A stretch of DNA of 64,000 nt, taken from Denitromonas iodatirespirans. GTDB taxonomy: Bacteria; Pseudomonadota; Gammaproteobacteria; Burkholderiales; Rhodocyclaceae. A model generated the notes under the pieces. That model was not told the origin of the DNA, did not search any database, and saw nothing but the letters and a program-made list of their open reading frames with translations. The stretch is from contig NZ_JAEKFT010000001.1 in the NCBI RefSeq assembly GCF_018524365.1, forward strand, positions 248,001-312,000. The letters are read 5' to 3'. Position numbers and translations under genes: made by a program. Positions within the stretch are counted from its first letter, which is position 1. Each line of letters opens with the position of its first letter. Shown piece by piece: positions 54,680-63,417 of the stretch.

Positions 54680-55161
54680 AAGGCGACAAGAACATCATCA
54701 AACTGCTCAACCGCCAACTCACCCATGAGCTGACGGCCATCAACCAGTACTTCCTGCATGCTCGCATGTACAAGAACTGGGGCCTGGCCAAGCTCGGCAA
54801 GCATGAGTACGACGAGTCGATCGAGGAGATGAAGCACGCCGACGTCCTGATCGAGCGCATCCTGTTTCTCGAAGGCCTGCCCAATCTGCAGAACCTCGGC
54901 AAGCTCCTGATCGGCGAGAACGTGCCCGAGTGCCTGAAAGGCGATCTGACGCTGGAGAGCACCGCCCGCAAGGACCTGATCGAGGCCATCGAACAATGCG
55001 AGTCCTGTAAGGACTACGTCTCCCGGGAGGTGCTCGAAGCGATCCTGGAAGACACCGAAGAGCATATCGATTACCTGGAAACCCAAATCGAACTGGTCGA
55101 CAAGGTCGGTCTGCCCAACTACCTGCAATCGCAGATGGACCCGGGGCACCCGTCCAGCTGA
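54676..55161 (+). CDS. bfr: Bacterioferritin
   Basis: A 161-residue iron-storage subunit that forms a 24-mer with heme at two-fold interfaces. The ferroxidase ligands are visible in [20 protein letters not shown] (Glu18), [20 protein letters not shown] (Glu51, His54 and heme Met52), [20 protein letters not shown] (Glu94-type and Glu127/His130-type residues). Its partner Bfd is directly upstream and translationally coupled. A GC-rich hairpin without T-run lies downstream at 55173-55191. Being behind a Fur-like site together with hemP, it may be iron-regulated as a group. Confidence 0.96.
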   Translation: MKGDKNIIKLLNRQLTHELTAINQYFLHARMYKNWGLAKLGKHEYDESIEEMKHADVLIERILFLEGLPNLQNLGKLLIGENVPECLKGDLTLESTARKDLIEAIEQCESCKDYVSREVLEAILEDTEEHIDYLETQIELVDKVGLPNYLQSQMDPGHPSS

Positions 55162-55247
55162 CCAACCGCCGCGGGCGCCCCTGTGGCGCCCGGCCAGCCA
55201 GTTCCTGCGGGACCAGCCAGCCGAACATCCATTGCCTGGAGATCCGC

Positions 55248-55373
55248 ATGAACCGTCACGACACCCTCACCGCACGACCACCGCTGCGCGGCTGGACCAC
55301 GGCTGCGATCCTGGTCGGCATCGGCGCCCTGCTCGATTTCCTGATCACCGCCGCCACCGCCACGCCCGTCTGA
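55248..55373 (+). CDS. 41-residue single-span membrane peptide before tonB
   Basis: A short gene with CTGGAG seven bases before the ATG. The peptide has a basic head (MNRHDTLTARPPLRGWTT) and one hydrophobic helix (AAILVGIGALLDFLITAATA). It lies between bfr and tonB on the same strand. Codon use is like the neighbours. No family recognised. It could be a small partner of the TonB system or a chance frame; the ribosome-binding site favours a gene. Confidence 0.55.
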   Translation: MNRHDTLTARPPLRGWTTAAILVGIGALLDFLITAATATPV

Positions 55374-55448
55374 TTCATGAATTTCAGTACATCGATGCGA
55401 CCGGGTGTCGCGTTTGCCGATCCGTCCCCCGCGCTAAAATGGGCGCCT

Positions 55449-56222
55449 ATGGCCCCCAACAACGCCACTCCCGCACCGGCCTCGGTCGCGCCGCGGCGCG
55501 CATCTGCGCGCGCGCGCCTGGCCGCCTGCGCGCGCCTGCTGGTCGTCATCGGCCTTCATGCGCTGGCCCTGGCCTTGATCCTGCGCGCCGTCGATGTGCC
55601 GCCGCTGGCCCCTGTCACCACCATCGAAGTGGCGCTGATCACCCCGCCGGCCCCCAAGCCCGTCAGCCCGCCCGAGCCCATCGAGCCCCCCAAACCACCA
55701 CCGCCGGCCCCGAAACCGCCCCCGCCCAAGCCGGTCGTCCGCCCGACGCCGCCCAAGCCCGTGGCCAAACCCGCCCCCCGCCCGGCTCCCGCGCCTTCGC
55801 CCACCGCCATCAGCGAACCAAAGGAAGAGGCGCCACCTCCGGCCGAAGCTCCTGCGGCTCCCGTGGCCGAGGCGGCACCGCCTGTCGCGCCGGTCAAGGC
55901 GGCCCCCGGCCCCACCGTCGCCGCGCCCGCCCCGATCATCGCGGCGCGCTTCGATGCGGCCTATCTGGACAACCCCAGCCCGCGCTATCCGCGCCTGTCA
56001 CGCCGCATCGGCGAACAAGGCAAGGTGCTGCTTCGCGTGCTGGTCACCGCCGAGGGCACGGCCGGCGAAGTACGCCTGCAGCAGTCTTCCGGCCACTCGC
56101 GCCTCGACGAGGCCGCGCGCAACGCCGTCAGCCAATGGCGCTTCGAGCCCGCCCGCCAGGGCGACCGGCCGGTGGCCAACTGGGTGATCGTGCCCATCGA
56201 ATTCAAACTGGAGAACACCTGA
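55449..56222 (+). CDS. tonB: TonB energy-transducing protein
   Basis: A 257-residue TonB. The N-terminal anchor is LLVVIGLHALALALILRAV. A long proline-rich, lysine/proline spacer (PPEPIEPPKPPPPAPKPPPP and more) crosses the periplasm. The C-terminal TonB domain has YPRLSRRIGEQGKVLLRVLV and SRLDEAARNAVSQWRFEPAR. The ATG at 55449 sits just after a TAAAAT -10-like element at 55434-55439, suggesting a near-leaderless message; an ATG 24 codons earlier is in frame but would precede that element. Followed by exbB after one base. Confidence 0.9.
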   Translation: MAPNNATPAPASVAPRRASARARLAACARLLVVIGLHALALALILRAVDVPPLAPVTTIEVALITPPAPKPVSPPEPIEPPKPPPPAPKPPPPKPVVRPTPPKPVAKPAPRPAPAPSPTAISEPKEEAPPPAEAPAAPVAEAAPPVAPVKAAPGPTVAAPAPIIAARFDAAYLDNPSPRYPRLSRRIGEQGKVLLRVLVTAEGTAGEVRLQQSSGHSRLDEAARNAVSQWRFEPARQGDRPVANWVIVPIEFKLENT

Positions 56223-56223
56223 G

Positions 56224-56979
56224 ATGGATACCCCCAACGCCTTTGGCCTGAGCCAGCTGTGGGCCCAAGCCGACATCATCATCCAAGCCGTCGCGATCCT
56301 GCTGATCCTCATGTCCGTGGTCAGCTGGTATCTGATTCTCAGCAAGGGCCTGCGCCTGCTCGGCACCCGCCGCCACGGCGACGTGGTCGAAGCCTTCTGG
56401 CACGCCGCCTCGCTCGACGAAGGCCTGCGCCTGCTCAACACCCGGGCACCCGATGCACCCAGTACCAGCCTCGCCCACCAGGCCGCCGCCGCCCATGCCC
56501 ACTGCACCCGCCATGCCGCCAACACCACGCTGGGCAGCACGCTCGACGCCGGCGAATTCGTCACCCGCGCGCTGCGCCGGGCCATCGCCGACGCCACGGC
56601 GCGGCTCGAAAGCGGGCTCACCATCCTCGCCTCGATCGGCTCGACGGCGCCCTTCGTCGGTCTGTTCGGCACCGTGTGGGGCATCTACCACGCGCTCACC
56701 AGCATCAGCGTCAGCGGTATGGCCTCTCTCGACAAGGTCGCCGGGCCGGTCGGCGAAGCGCTGATCATGACCGCCTTCGGCCTGTTCGTCGCCATCCCCG
56801 CGGTGCTCGCCTACAACGGTTTCAATCGCGCCAACCGGGTCGAACTGTCCGAACTCGACGGCTTCGCCCATGACCTGCATGCCTACTTCGCCACCGGCGC
56901 ACGGGTGGCGGTCGGGGCGCCGGCCGACGAGCGGCGCGCCAACGCCATCAAACCGATCCGCCCCGCCGAGGTGGCATGA
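56224..56979 (+). CDS. exbB: ExbB proton-channel subunit
   Basis: A 251-residue MotA/TolQ/ExbB family inner-membrane protein with three membrane segments. LILMSVVSWYLILSKGLRLL is the first. The conserved TILASIGSTAPFVGLFGTVW and ALIMTAFGLFVAIPAVLAYN hold the second and third. With ExbD and TonB it uses the proton gradient to power outer-membrane receptors. It overlaps exbD by four bases (ATGA). Confidence 0.95.
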   Translation: MDTPNAFGLSQLWAQADIIIQAVAILLILMSVVSWYLILSKGLRLLGTRRHGDVVEAFWHAASLDEGLRLLNTRAPDAPSTSLAHQAAAAHAHCTRHAANTTLGSTLDAGEFVTRALRRAIADATARLESGLTILASIGSTAPFVGLFGTVWGIYHALTSISVSGMASLDKVAGPVGEALIMTAFGLFVAIPAVLAYNGFNRANRVELSELDGFAHDLHAYFATGARVAVGAPADERRANAIKPIRPAEVA

Positions 56980-57398
56980 TGGCCTTCGGCGGATTCGATA
57001 ACTCGGGGCAGAACGCCCCGATGAGCGAAATCAACACCACGCCGCTGGTGGACGTGATGCTGGTGCTGCTCATCATCTTCATGATCACCGCGCCCTTGCT
57101 GACCCACTCGGTCAAGATCGACCTGCCCACGGCCAGCAGCGCACCGACGGTCGAAACCCCCGACACCATCACCGTCTCGCTCAATGCCGAAGGCCAACTG
57201 TTCTGGAACAACGACCCCATCGACAAGGCCACCCTCGATCTGCGCCTCGCCGATGCGGCCACCCAGCAGCCCCAGCCGGAGTTGCATCTGCGGGCCGACC
57301 AGGAGACCCGCTACGCGGCCATCGCCGAACTGATGGCGGCCGCCCGCCAGGCTGGGGTCCAGAAGCTCGGCTTCGTCACGCTTCCGGCCGACGAGTAA
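56976..57398 (+). CDS. exbD: ExbD subunit
   Basis: A 140-residue ExbD/TolR family protein. The single membrane segment with the proton-path aspartate is PLVDVMLVLLIIFMITAPLL, preceded by MSEINTT. The periplasmic part ends DQETRYAAIAELMAAARQAG then VQKLGFVTLPADE. It completes the tonB-exbB-exbD operon. Confidence 0.95.
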   Translation: MMAFGGFDNSGQNAPMSEINTTPLVDVMLVLLIIFMITAPLLTHSVKIDLPTASSAPTVETPDTITVSLNAEGQLFWNNDPIDKATLDLRLADAATQQPQPELHLRADQETRYAAIAELMAAARQAGVQKLGFVTLPADE

Positions 57399-57933
57399 CA
57401 CCCCGCACCGCACTCACCCGCCGCCCAGGCGGGTGAGCCGGCACCGGGCGCAGCCTGGCGCCCGACACGCCGACGACCTGTCCTCGAACTCGCGCTCGAC
57501 GCCCCACCGCCCGCCCCGCTCGCACCGGTATCCACCTTTGAGCGTGTCGCTCTGACCGCATGTGCCCCACATCGCCAATCGTTGGCCGTCAGCAAAGCAA
57601 GACGCTGACCGGCCTTGTTGGGCGGTCAGCGTAGGCAGGGCGGTTTGGCGCGCTGCCGGCCAATTCCTGCAAAGGCCGCGGCGGCACGCAACGCCCGGGC
57701 CGTCGCCATGGCGCTTGCGGCTCCGCGCCAAGATGCCGGCAACGGCGCCGACACTCGTACGCAAGCCCTTGGTTCATTAATCACGGCCAAAAACGACGAC
57801 CTACCCTACTGGCGAAAGCGCCGGCCAGTTCGAGGGCGCCCCGCACGCCGCACCAGTCGACGAACGGCAGGCTCCCACCAACGATCTCCAGAGCCGTTGG
57901 CGCGCTTTTTTTGATCCATGGCAATACGATCCG
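57399..57933. other. Non-coding region between exbD and ftrA
   Basis: No gene is supported in this 535-base stretch. Short open frames on both strands lack ribosome-binding sites and protein-like composition. One weak hairpin, CCAACG with CGTTGG at 57878-57900 followed by CGCGC and seven T residues, could end transcription arriving from exbD. The sequence may be a degraded insertion, but no terminal repeats were found. Confidence 0.5.
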
Positions 57934-57953
57934 TTCTCATTCGCACTATCATT
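57934..57953 (+). promoter_or_regulatory. Fur-box-like site upstream of ftrA
   Basis: The site reads TTCTCATTCGCACTATCATT; its complement begins AATGATAGTGCGAATGAG, close to the Fur pattern of AATGATA-type half-sites. It ends 32 bases before the ftrA start. Confidence 0.6.
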
Positions 57954-57985
57954 TACCTACTTTTCAAATCATCGGAGTGCATTGA

Positions 57986-58525
57986 ATGTCATTCGCCCGC
58001 CACGCCATCGCCCTTGCATTGCTCGCCACGCCACTGGCCAGCCAGGCCCTCGAATACCCCATCGGCACCCCGCAGCACCTCTATGGCATGGAGATCGCCG
58101 CGGTCTATCTGCAGCCGGTGGAAATGGAGCCCGCAGGCATGATGACGCCCGCCGCCCAGAGCGATGTGCACATGGAGGCCGACATCCGTGCCCTGGCCAG
58201 CAACCCCAACGGCTTTGCCGAGGGCGATTGGATCCCCTACCTCGTCATCAACTACGAGATCAGCAAGAAGGGCAGCACCGAAGTGCTCAAGGGCGACTTC
58301 ATGCCCATGGTCGCCAGCGACGGCCCCCACTACGGCAACAACATCAAGCTGATGGGCCCGGGCAAATACACCGTCAAATACAACATCGCGCCGCCGGGCG
58401 CCAACGCCCATGCGCACTTCGGCCGGCACACCGACCGCGAGACCGGCGTGCGTCCGTGGTTCGCGCCCTTCACCGTCGAATATGAGTTCACCTATGCCGG
58501 CATCGGCAAGAAAGGGGGCTATTGA
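57986..58525 (+). CDS. ftrA: FtrA/P19-type periplasmic iron-binding protein
   Basis: A 179-residue periplasmic protein of the P19/Tpd/FetP family that binds ferrous iron (and copper) for the FTR1 permease. Signal peptide MSFARHAIALALLATPLASQ, cleaved near QALE. Metal-site residues are in LYGMEIAAVYLQPVEME, SDVHMEADIRALASN, DGPHYGNNIKLMGPGKYTV and AHAHFGRHTDRETG. It starts the ftr operon behind a Fur-like site. The stop overlaps the porin start (TGATG). Confidence 0.93.
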   Translation: MSFARHAIALALLATPLASQALEYPIGTPQHLYGMEIAAVYLQPVEMEPAGMMTPAAQSDVHMEADIRALASNPNGFAEGDWIPYLVINYEISKKGSTEVLKGDFMPMVASDGPHYGNNIKLMGPGKYTVKYNIAPPGANAHAHFGRHTDRETGVRPWFAPFTVEYEFTYAGIGKKGGY

Positions 58526-60006
58526 TGCGCCGACTCGCCCTGCCCCTGAGCGCCGCGGCGCTCACCGTGCTGGTGGGCATCGCGCCGGCGCAGGCAGCCG
58601 ACGACCCGGGCCTGCGTGCCATCGTCAAGCAGTTGGCCCAACGCATCGCCAAGCTCGAGGCGCGTAACGCCAGCCTCGAAGACCAGCTCAAGCAAAACAG
58701 CCCGTCGAGCGCGCTCGAAGCCCGCGTCAAGGCGCTCGAAGCCGAGAACCGCAGCCTGGCCGCCGCGCTCGACAGCGACCGGATCAGCGACAGCGAACCG
58801 GCCCTGGCCACCCGCCTCAAGGCGGTGGAGCAGAAAACCGTCGCCACCGGGCCGGCCAATGCGCTGGCCGAAGCGCTCGACGGCGTCTCGGCCGAAGTCA
58901 GCATCGGCGCCGTGGCGCAGCATCTGTCGAAAGACGGGCGCACCGACGGCAAGGGCGAGACCCGCCTCGGCTGGCGCGGCGACGTCGGCCTGACCCTGCC
59001 GGGCGGCCGCATCGGCGAGGGCGAAGGCCAGTTCTTCTTCCAGGCCCGCTTCGGCCAGGACGGCAGCCACACCGACACCCGCCCGTTCTTCACCGGCGCC
59101 ACCAACAGCATGGCCTTCGCGCAGGACGGGGTACCGAGCGAGAACACCAATGCCGTGCTCGCCCAGGCCTGGTATCAGCTCGACACGCCGATCGGCGCCA
59201 GCACACTGGACGGCGCACCGGCCCGGCTGGAGGTCACGGTCGGCAAGATGGACCCCTTCGTCTTCTTCGACCAGAACGGTGCGGCAGACGACGAATCGAG
59301 CCGCTTCCTGAACAACGTCTTCGTGCACAACCCGCTGCTCGACTCGGGCGGCCAGGTCGGCGCCGACGGCTACGGCTTCACGCCGGGCCTGCGGGTGGCC
59401 TATGTGAGCGAGGAAAACGGCTGGGGTGCCTCGGTCGGCCTGTTCGGCGCGGGCGATTCGAGCACCTTCGGCAAGAGCTTCACGCAACCCTTCGTGATCG
59501 CCCAGCTCGAAAAGACGGTGCGCGCCTTCGGTGGCTTCGACGGCAGCTACCGTCTCTACGCCTGGAACAACCCGCAGGCCGAAGGCTACGACGGCATCGA
59601 ACGCAGCCACGCCGGCTGGGGCATCAGCGCCGACCAGCAGGTGAGCGAGTCGCTCACGCTGTTCACCCGCTACGGCCACGGCATGCGCGGCCGCGCCGCC
59701 TTCGACCGGGCGCTGACGGTCGGTGGCGAGCTGACCGGCAATGCCTGGAAGCGCGGCAGCGACGGGCTGGGCTTTGCCTGGGCCTGGTTGCGCAGCGCCA
59801 AGGGCTTCCGCGCCAGCTCGGCCGGACTGGCCGACTGGGGGTATGACGCCAGCGGCGCCGAACAGGTGGCGGAGATCTACTACCGCTACCAACTCAACGA
59901 CCATCTCGCCCTCACGCCGGACCTGCAGTTCATCCGCCGTGCCGGGGCCGATGGCGATGCCGATCTGGTCACCGCCGCAGGGGTCCGCGCCCTGTATGCG
60001 TTCTAA
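58525..60006 (+). CDS. Porin-like outer membrane protein in the ftr operon
   Basis: A 493-residue outer-membrane protein. Signal peptide ends near AQAADD. A coiled coil follows (about 30-75, with QRIAKLEARNASLEDQLKQN), then a beta-barrel of the OprB/carbohydrate-porin type, with GQFFFQARFGQDGSHTDTRP, ARLEVTVGKMDPFVFFDQNG, GWGISADQQVSESLTLFTRY and a terminal aromatic (RALYAF). The coiled-coil-plus-barrel design recalls porins anchored to the cell wall. Its place between ftrA and ftrB suggests it passes iron or a small iron chelate. A porin inside an ftrABCD operon is not usual in model systems. Confidence 0.82.
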   Translation: MRRLALPLSAAALTVLVGIAPAQAADDPGLRAIVKQLAQRIAKLEARNASLEDQLKQNSPSSALEARVKALEAENRSLAAALDSDRISDSEPALATRLKAVEQKTVATGPANALAEALDGVSAEVSIGAVAQHLSKDGRTDGKGETRLGWRGDVGLTLPGGRIGEGEGQFFFQARFGQDGSHTDTRPFFTGATNSMAFAQDGVPSENTNAVLAQAWYQLDTPIGASTLDGAPARLEVTVGKMDPFVFFDQNGAADDESSRFLNNVFVHNPLLDSGGQVGADGYGFTPGLRVAYVSEENGWGASVGLFGAGDSSTFGKSFTQPFVIAQLEKTVRAFGGFDGSYRLYAWNNPQAEGYDGIERSHAGWGISADQQVSESLTLFTRYGHGMRGRAAFDRALTVGGELTGNAWKRGSDGLGFAWAWLRSAKGFRASSAGLADWGYDASGAEQVAEIYYRYQLNDHLALTPDLQFIRRAGADGDADLVTAAGVRALYAF

Positions 60007-60078
60007 GCAAGAACCTTGAAGTTCGGCCCCGTCTCCCGGCTTTCGGGCGATGGGGCCACGTTATTTGGGGAGATATCC

Positions 60079-60402
60079 ATGCGTCACACCGCCCTCGCCC
60101 TCTGTCTGAGCGTCCTCGCCGGCGCCGCCTCGGCCGCCCCCCCGACCTTCACGCTCACCGCCGAGAACGGCCGCTTCACGCCCGACGTGATCGAAGTGCC
60201 GGCCAATACCCGTTTCCGCCTCGAAATCACCAACAAGAACGCCGGCCCCGAGGAATTCGAAAGCCTGGAGTTGCGCAAGGAGACCGTGCTCGCCCCGGGC
60301 GTCACGCGCACCATCGTCTTCGCGCCGCTCAAGGCCGGCCGCTACCCCTTCTTCGGGGAGTTCCACCCCGACACCGCCAAGGGCGAAATCGTCGCCAAGT
60401 AA
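60079..60402 (+). CDS. ftrB: FtrB-type periplasmic cupredoxin-like protein
   Basis: A 107-residue periplasmic protein with signal peptide MRHTALALCLSVLAGAASAA and a cupredoxin fold: TLTAENGRFTPDVIEVPANT, RFRLEITNKNAGPEEFES and GRYPFFGEFHPDTAKGEIVA. The FHPD segment holds the histidine of the copper site; the usual cysteine is not visible (Gly-Glu instead). In ftr systems FtrB helps oxidise ferrous iron before transport by FtrC. The ATG at 60079 is preceded by GGGGAG. It lies 11 bases before ftrC. Confidence 0.85.
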   Translation: MRHTALALCLSVLAGAASAAPPTFTLTAENGRFTPDVIEVPANTRFRLEITNKNAGPEEFESLELRKETVLAPGVTRTIVFAPLKAGRYPFFGEFHPDTAKGEIVAK

Positions 60403-60413
60403 GGAGCGCACAC

Positions 60414-61217
60414 ATGGGCAATGCACTGTTCATCGTCTGGCGTGAAAGCGTCGAGGCGATTCTGGTGATCGCCATCCTGTATGCCTGGATCCAGGCCCGC
60501 GGCGACGGCCGCATCCGCCTGCGCCACCTGTGGCTGGGCGTGGCGGGCGGCCTCGGCCTGGCCGTGGCGCTGGCCCTGGCCATGCTCGGCTTCCATTCGC
60601 AACTGGCCGGCACCACGCTGGAGGCCTTCCAGGCCGGCATCATGATCGTCGCCGCGCTGCTGGTGACCCACATGGTGGTGTGGATGCGCCACCACGGGCG
60701 CACCCTCAAGCGCGAGCTGGAATCCGGCCTGGCCCGCGCGGCCGAGGAAACCGGCGGGCTGTCGGCGGCCCTGCTGGCGGCCATCGCGGTCGGCCGCGAA
60801 GGCGCCGAGACCGTGCTCTTTCTCTACGGCATCGTGGCCGAGAACGCCGATGGCGGCTGGGGCGGCTTGATGCTCGGCGCGGCGCTGGGCGCCTTGCTGG
60901 CCATCGTCACCGCCGCGCTCTTCCTCAAGGGCTCGCGCCTGCTGCCGCAGCGCGTGTTCTTCCGCATCAGCGAAGTGCTGCTCCTGCTGCTCGCCTCGGG
61001 CCTGCTGGTGTCGGGCCTCGAAGGCTTCCTCAACCTCGAATGGCTGCCGCCGCTGGTCGAACCGGTGTGGGACAGCGGCGCCCTGCTCGACGACAACGGC
61101 CTGCTCGGCACCTTCGCTGGCTATCGTGCACGCCCGGCGCTGAGTATCCTCAGCCTGTGGACGCTGTATTGGATGGCGACCCTGTGGCTGTTGCGCTCAC
61201 CGCGGAAACCGGCATGA
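60414..61217 (+). CDS. ftrC: FTR1-family iron permease FtrC
   Basis: A 267-residue inner-membrane permease with seven hydrophobic segments. The two REXXE iron motifs of the family are present: RESVE at residues 10-14 and REGAE in AVGREGAETVLFLYG. Family members import ferric iron from ferrous iron oxidised at the periplasmic face. The stop overlaps the ftrD start (ATGA). A GGAGC site precedes the ATG. Confidence 0.94.
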   Translation: MGNALFIVWRESVEAILVIAILYAWIQARGDGRIRLRHLWLGVAGGLGLAVALALAMLGFHSQLAGTTLEAFQAGIMIVAALLVTHMVVWMRHHGRTLKRELESGLARAAEETGGLSAALLAAIAVGREGAETVLFLYGIVAENADGGWGGLMLGAALGALLAIVTAALFLKGSRLLPQRVFFRISEVLLLLLASGLLVSGLEGFLNLEWLPPLVEPVWDSGALLDDNGLLGTFAGYRARPALSILSLWTLYWMATLWLLRSPRKPA

Positions 61218-62596
61218 GCGCAGCCCTCGCCGCGCCGGCACCGACGCGCCTGGCCGCGTTCGGCCGCTGGATGCAGCGCCATCGCCGGCTGATCCTCGGC
61301 CTGCAGTGGGTCACGCTGTTCGCCTACACCTTCCTGGTCACCGCGCCGGCCTTCCTGCCGCTGCCCGACAGTCAGGCGCATGTGTGGAACAACCTCACCC
61401 GCTTCGCCCAGTTCGTGTTCTGGGGGCTGTGGTGGCCCTTCGTGCTGGTCAGCATGATGCTGATGGGCCGGGCCTGGTGCGGCGTGCTGTGCCCCGAGGG
61501 CTTCGTCACCGAGCAGGTCAGCCGCATAGGCCTCGGCCGGCCGGTGCCGCGCTGGATCAAGTGGGGCGGCTGGCCCTTCGTCGCCTTCCTGGGCACCACC
61601 ATCTACGGCCAGCTGGTGAGCGTGTACGAATACCCCAAGGCCGCCTTGCTGGTGCTCGGCGGCTCGACCGTGGCGGCGATTGCCGTGGGGCTGGTGTATG
61701 GCCGCGGCAAGCGCGTGTGGTGCCGCCACCTGTGCCCGGTCAATGGCGTGTTCGGCCTGCTCTCGCGCCTGGCGCCGGTGCATTTCCAGACCGACCGCGC
61801 GCGCTGGGAGGGTACCGACCCGGCCCTCGTCATCCCGGTCAACTGTGCACCGCTGGTCGACATCCGCCGCATGCAAAGCAGCGCCGGCTGTCACATGTGC
61901 GGTCGCTGCGCCGGTCATCGCGACGCGGTCGAGCTGGCCGCCCGCACACCGGGCAGCGAAGTGGCGCGCCTGACGGCCGACGACGCCCAGCCCTGGGAGG
62001 TTCGCTTGCTGGTGTTCGGCCTCATCGGCACGGCCATCGGCGCCTTCCAGTGGTCGGCCTCGCCATGGTTCGTGCAGGCCAAGCTGGCCGCCGCCGAATG
62101 GCTGATCGAGCACGACAGCTTCGCCCTGCTCGGCGACGACGCGCCCTGGTGGCTGCTCACCCACTACCCGCAGGCCAGCGATGTGTTCACCTGGCTCGAC
62201 GGGTTGACGATCCTCGCCTACATCGGCGTGGCGGCGCTGGTGATCGGCGGCTGGATCTGCTTGTGGCTGCGTCTGGCCGGTGTGCTCAGCGGCCGGCGCG
62301 GCGCGCATCTGCAACTGGCCTACGCCTTGATCCCGCTCGGCGGCATCGGCGTCTTCCTCGGCCTGTCGGCGCTGACCGTGACCCTGCTGGCGGCCGAAGG
62401 CGTCGACATTGCCCAGCTGGGCCTGATCCGCGCCCTGCTGCTGGGCACCGCCTCGCTCGCCAGCCTGGTGCTCGCCGGACGGATGATCGCCCGCATGGCC
62501 TTGCCGCTCGGCCGCGCCGCCGCCACGCTCGGCGCCTTTGCCGTGGCAGGCGCCGGTGCGGTGCTGCCGTGGGTGACGATGTACTACCTGTGGTAG
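61214..62596 (+). CDS. ftrD: FtrD, polyferredoxin-like membrane protein
   Basis: A 460-residue membrane protein of the NapH/FtrD type, with about ten hydrophobic segments and cysteine groups for iron-sulfur clusters: WCGVLCPEGF, WCRHLCPVNGVFG and CHMCGRCAGHRD. It is thought to recycle electrons taken from ferrous iron by FtrB. It ends the ftr operon. A Fur-like palindrome follows eight bases after its stop codon and belongs to the next gene. Confidence 0.92.
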   Translation: MSAALAAPAPTRLAAFGRWMQRHRRLILGLQWVTLFAYTFLVTAPAFLPLPDSQAHVWNNLTRFAQFVFWGLWWPFVLVSMMLMGRAWCGVLCPEGFVTEQVSRIGLGRPVPRWIKWGGWPFVAFLGTTIYGQLVSVYEYPKAALLVLGGSTVAAIAVGLVYGRGKRVWCRHLCPVNGVFGLLSRLAPVHFQTDRARWEGTDPALVIPVNCAPLVDIRRMQSSAGCHMCGRCAGHRDAVELAARTPGSEVARLTADDAQPWEVRLLVFGLIGTAIGAFQWSASPWFVQAKLAAAEWLIEHDSFALLGDDAPWWLLTHYPQASDVFTWLDGLTILAYIGVAALVIGGWICLWLRLAGVLSGRRGAHLQLAYALIPLGGIGVFLGLSALTVTLLAAEGVDIAQLGLIRALLLGTASLASLVLAGRMIARMALPLGRAAATLGAFAVAGAGAVLPWVTMYYLW

Positions 62597-62604
62597 CGCA
62601 CTTC

Positions 62605-62625
62605 ATTTGCGAATGATTCGCATTT
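62605..62625 (+). promoter_or_regulatory. Fur-box-like palindrome upstream of the second rpsD
   Basis: The core GCGAAT-G-ATTCGC (62609-62621) is a perfect inverted repeat flanked by ATTT and ATTT. This is close to the AATGCGAATCATTCGC type of Fur box. It lies in the 206-base spacer between ftrD and the second rpsD, the rest of which holds no gene. A Zur site is an alternative reading. Confidence 0.6.
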
Positions 62626-62802
62626 GATTTAACATGCCAAACCGGTCGCGGCCCCTGCCCGACCGGACCAGCCCGCCACCCGATCCGCCCGGGAAGCCAG
62701 CCACCCTGTTTCCGGAGACCGGCTCGGTTCCCGCCCCTGCGTGACCCGCCGCCTCCCCCGCGCCAGCGCCGCACGCGCCGGCCCCGATACCAAGGAGTCC
62801 AC

Positions 62803-63417
62803 ATGTCACGATTCACCGGCCCGCGCCTGAAAGTCATGCGCGCCCTGGGCACCGAGCTGCCCGGCTTGTCCCGCAAATCCATCGGCGACCGCCCGCACCC
62901 GCCCGGCCAGCATGGCGCGCGCAGCAACCGGCGCAAATCCGACTTCGGCCTGCAGCTGATCGAAAAGCAGAAGCTGCGCTTCAACTACGGCCTGACCGAG
63001 ACCCAGATCCGCCGCCTGTTCCGCGAAGCCAAGCGCGACAAGGGGCCCACCGGCGACAAGCTGCTGGAGCTGCTCGAACGCCGACTCGACAACGCCGTCT
63101 TCCGCGCCGGCTTCGCCCCCACCGGCATCGCCGCCCGCCAGCTGGTGCGCCATCGTCATGTGCTGCTCAATGGCCGTTCGGTGAACATTCCGTCGATCCG
63201 CGTGCGCATCGGCGACGTCATCACGCTCACCGACAAGGCGCGCCGCATCGATCTGGTGGTCGCCAGCCTGGCCGAACCGGCACTGGCCCGCCCCGAGTGG
63301 CTGAGCTGGAACGACAAGGACGTCAGCGCCACCGTCGCCCGCCTGCCCGAAGGCGACGAGGTGCCCTTCCCGGTCAATGTGCAGGACGTGGTCGAGTACT
63401 ACGCGGTGCGCCTGTGA
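62803..63417 (+). CDS. rpsD2: Second (paralogous) 30S ribosomal protein S4
   Basis: A 204-residue S4-family protein. The start MSRFTGPRLKVMRALGTELP has no zinc-binding cysteines, so it is the cysteine-free form. RPHPPGQHGARSNRRKSDFG and QIRRLFREAKRDKGPTGDKL are conserved in S4, and the S4 RNA-binding domain is RLDNAVFRAGFAPTGIAARQ followed by LLNGRSVNIPSIRVRIGD. It stands alone, outside the rpsK-rpsD-rpoA operon where the housekeeping copy is normally found. A metal-responsive-looking palindrome lies upstream, suggesting use under iron or zinc shortage. It overlaps the next gene (GTGA). Confidence 0.9.
   Translation: MSRFTGPRLKVMRALGTELPGLSRKSIGDRPHPPGQHGARSNRRKSDFGLQLIEKQKLRFNYGLTETQIRRLFREAKRDKGPTGDKLLELLERRLDNAVFRAGFAPTGIAARQLVRHRHVLLNGRSVNIPSIRVRIGDVITLTDKARRIDLVVASLAEPALARPEWLSWNDKDVSATVARLPEGDEVPFPVNVQDVVEYYAVRL

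Noticed and set aside
57414-57777. Short minus-strand frames in the exbD-ftrA spacer
   Set aside because: No ribosome-binding site, no domain, Arg/Ala/Gly-rich composition, no terminal repeats of an insertion sequence.
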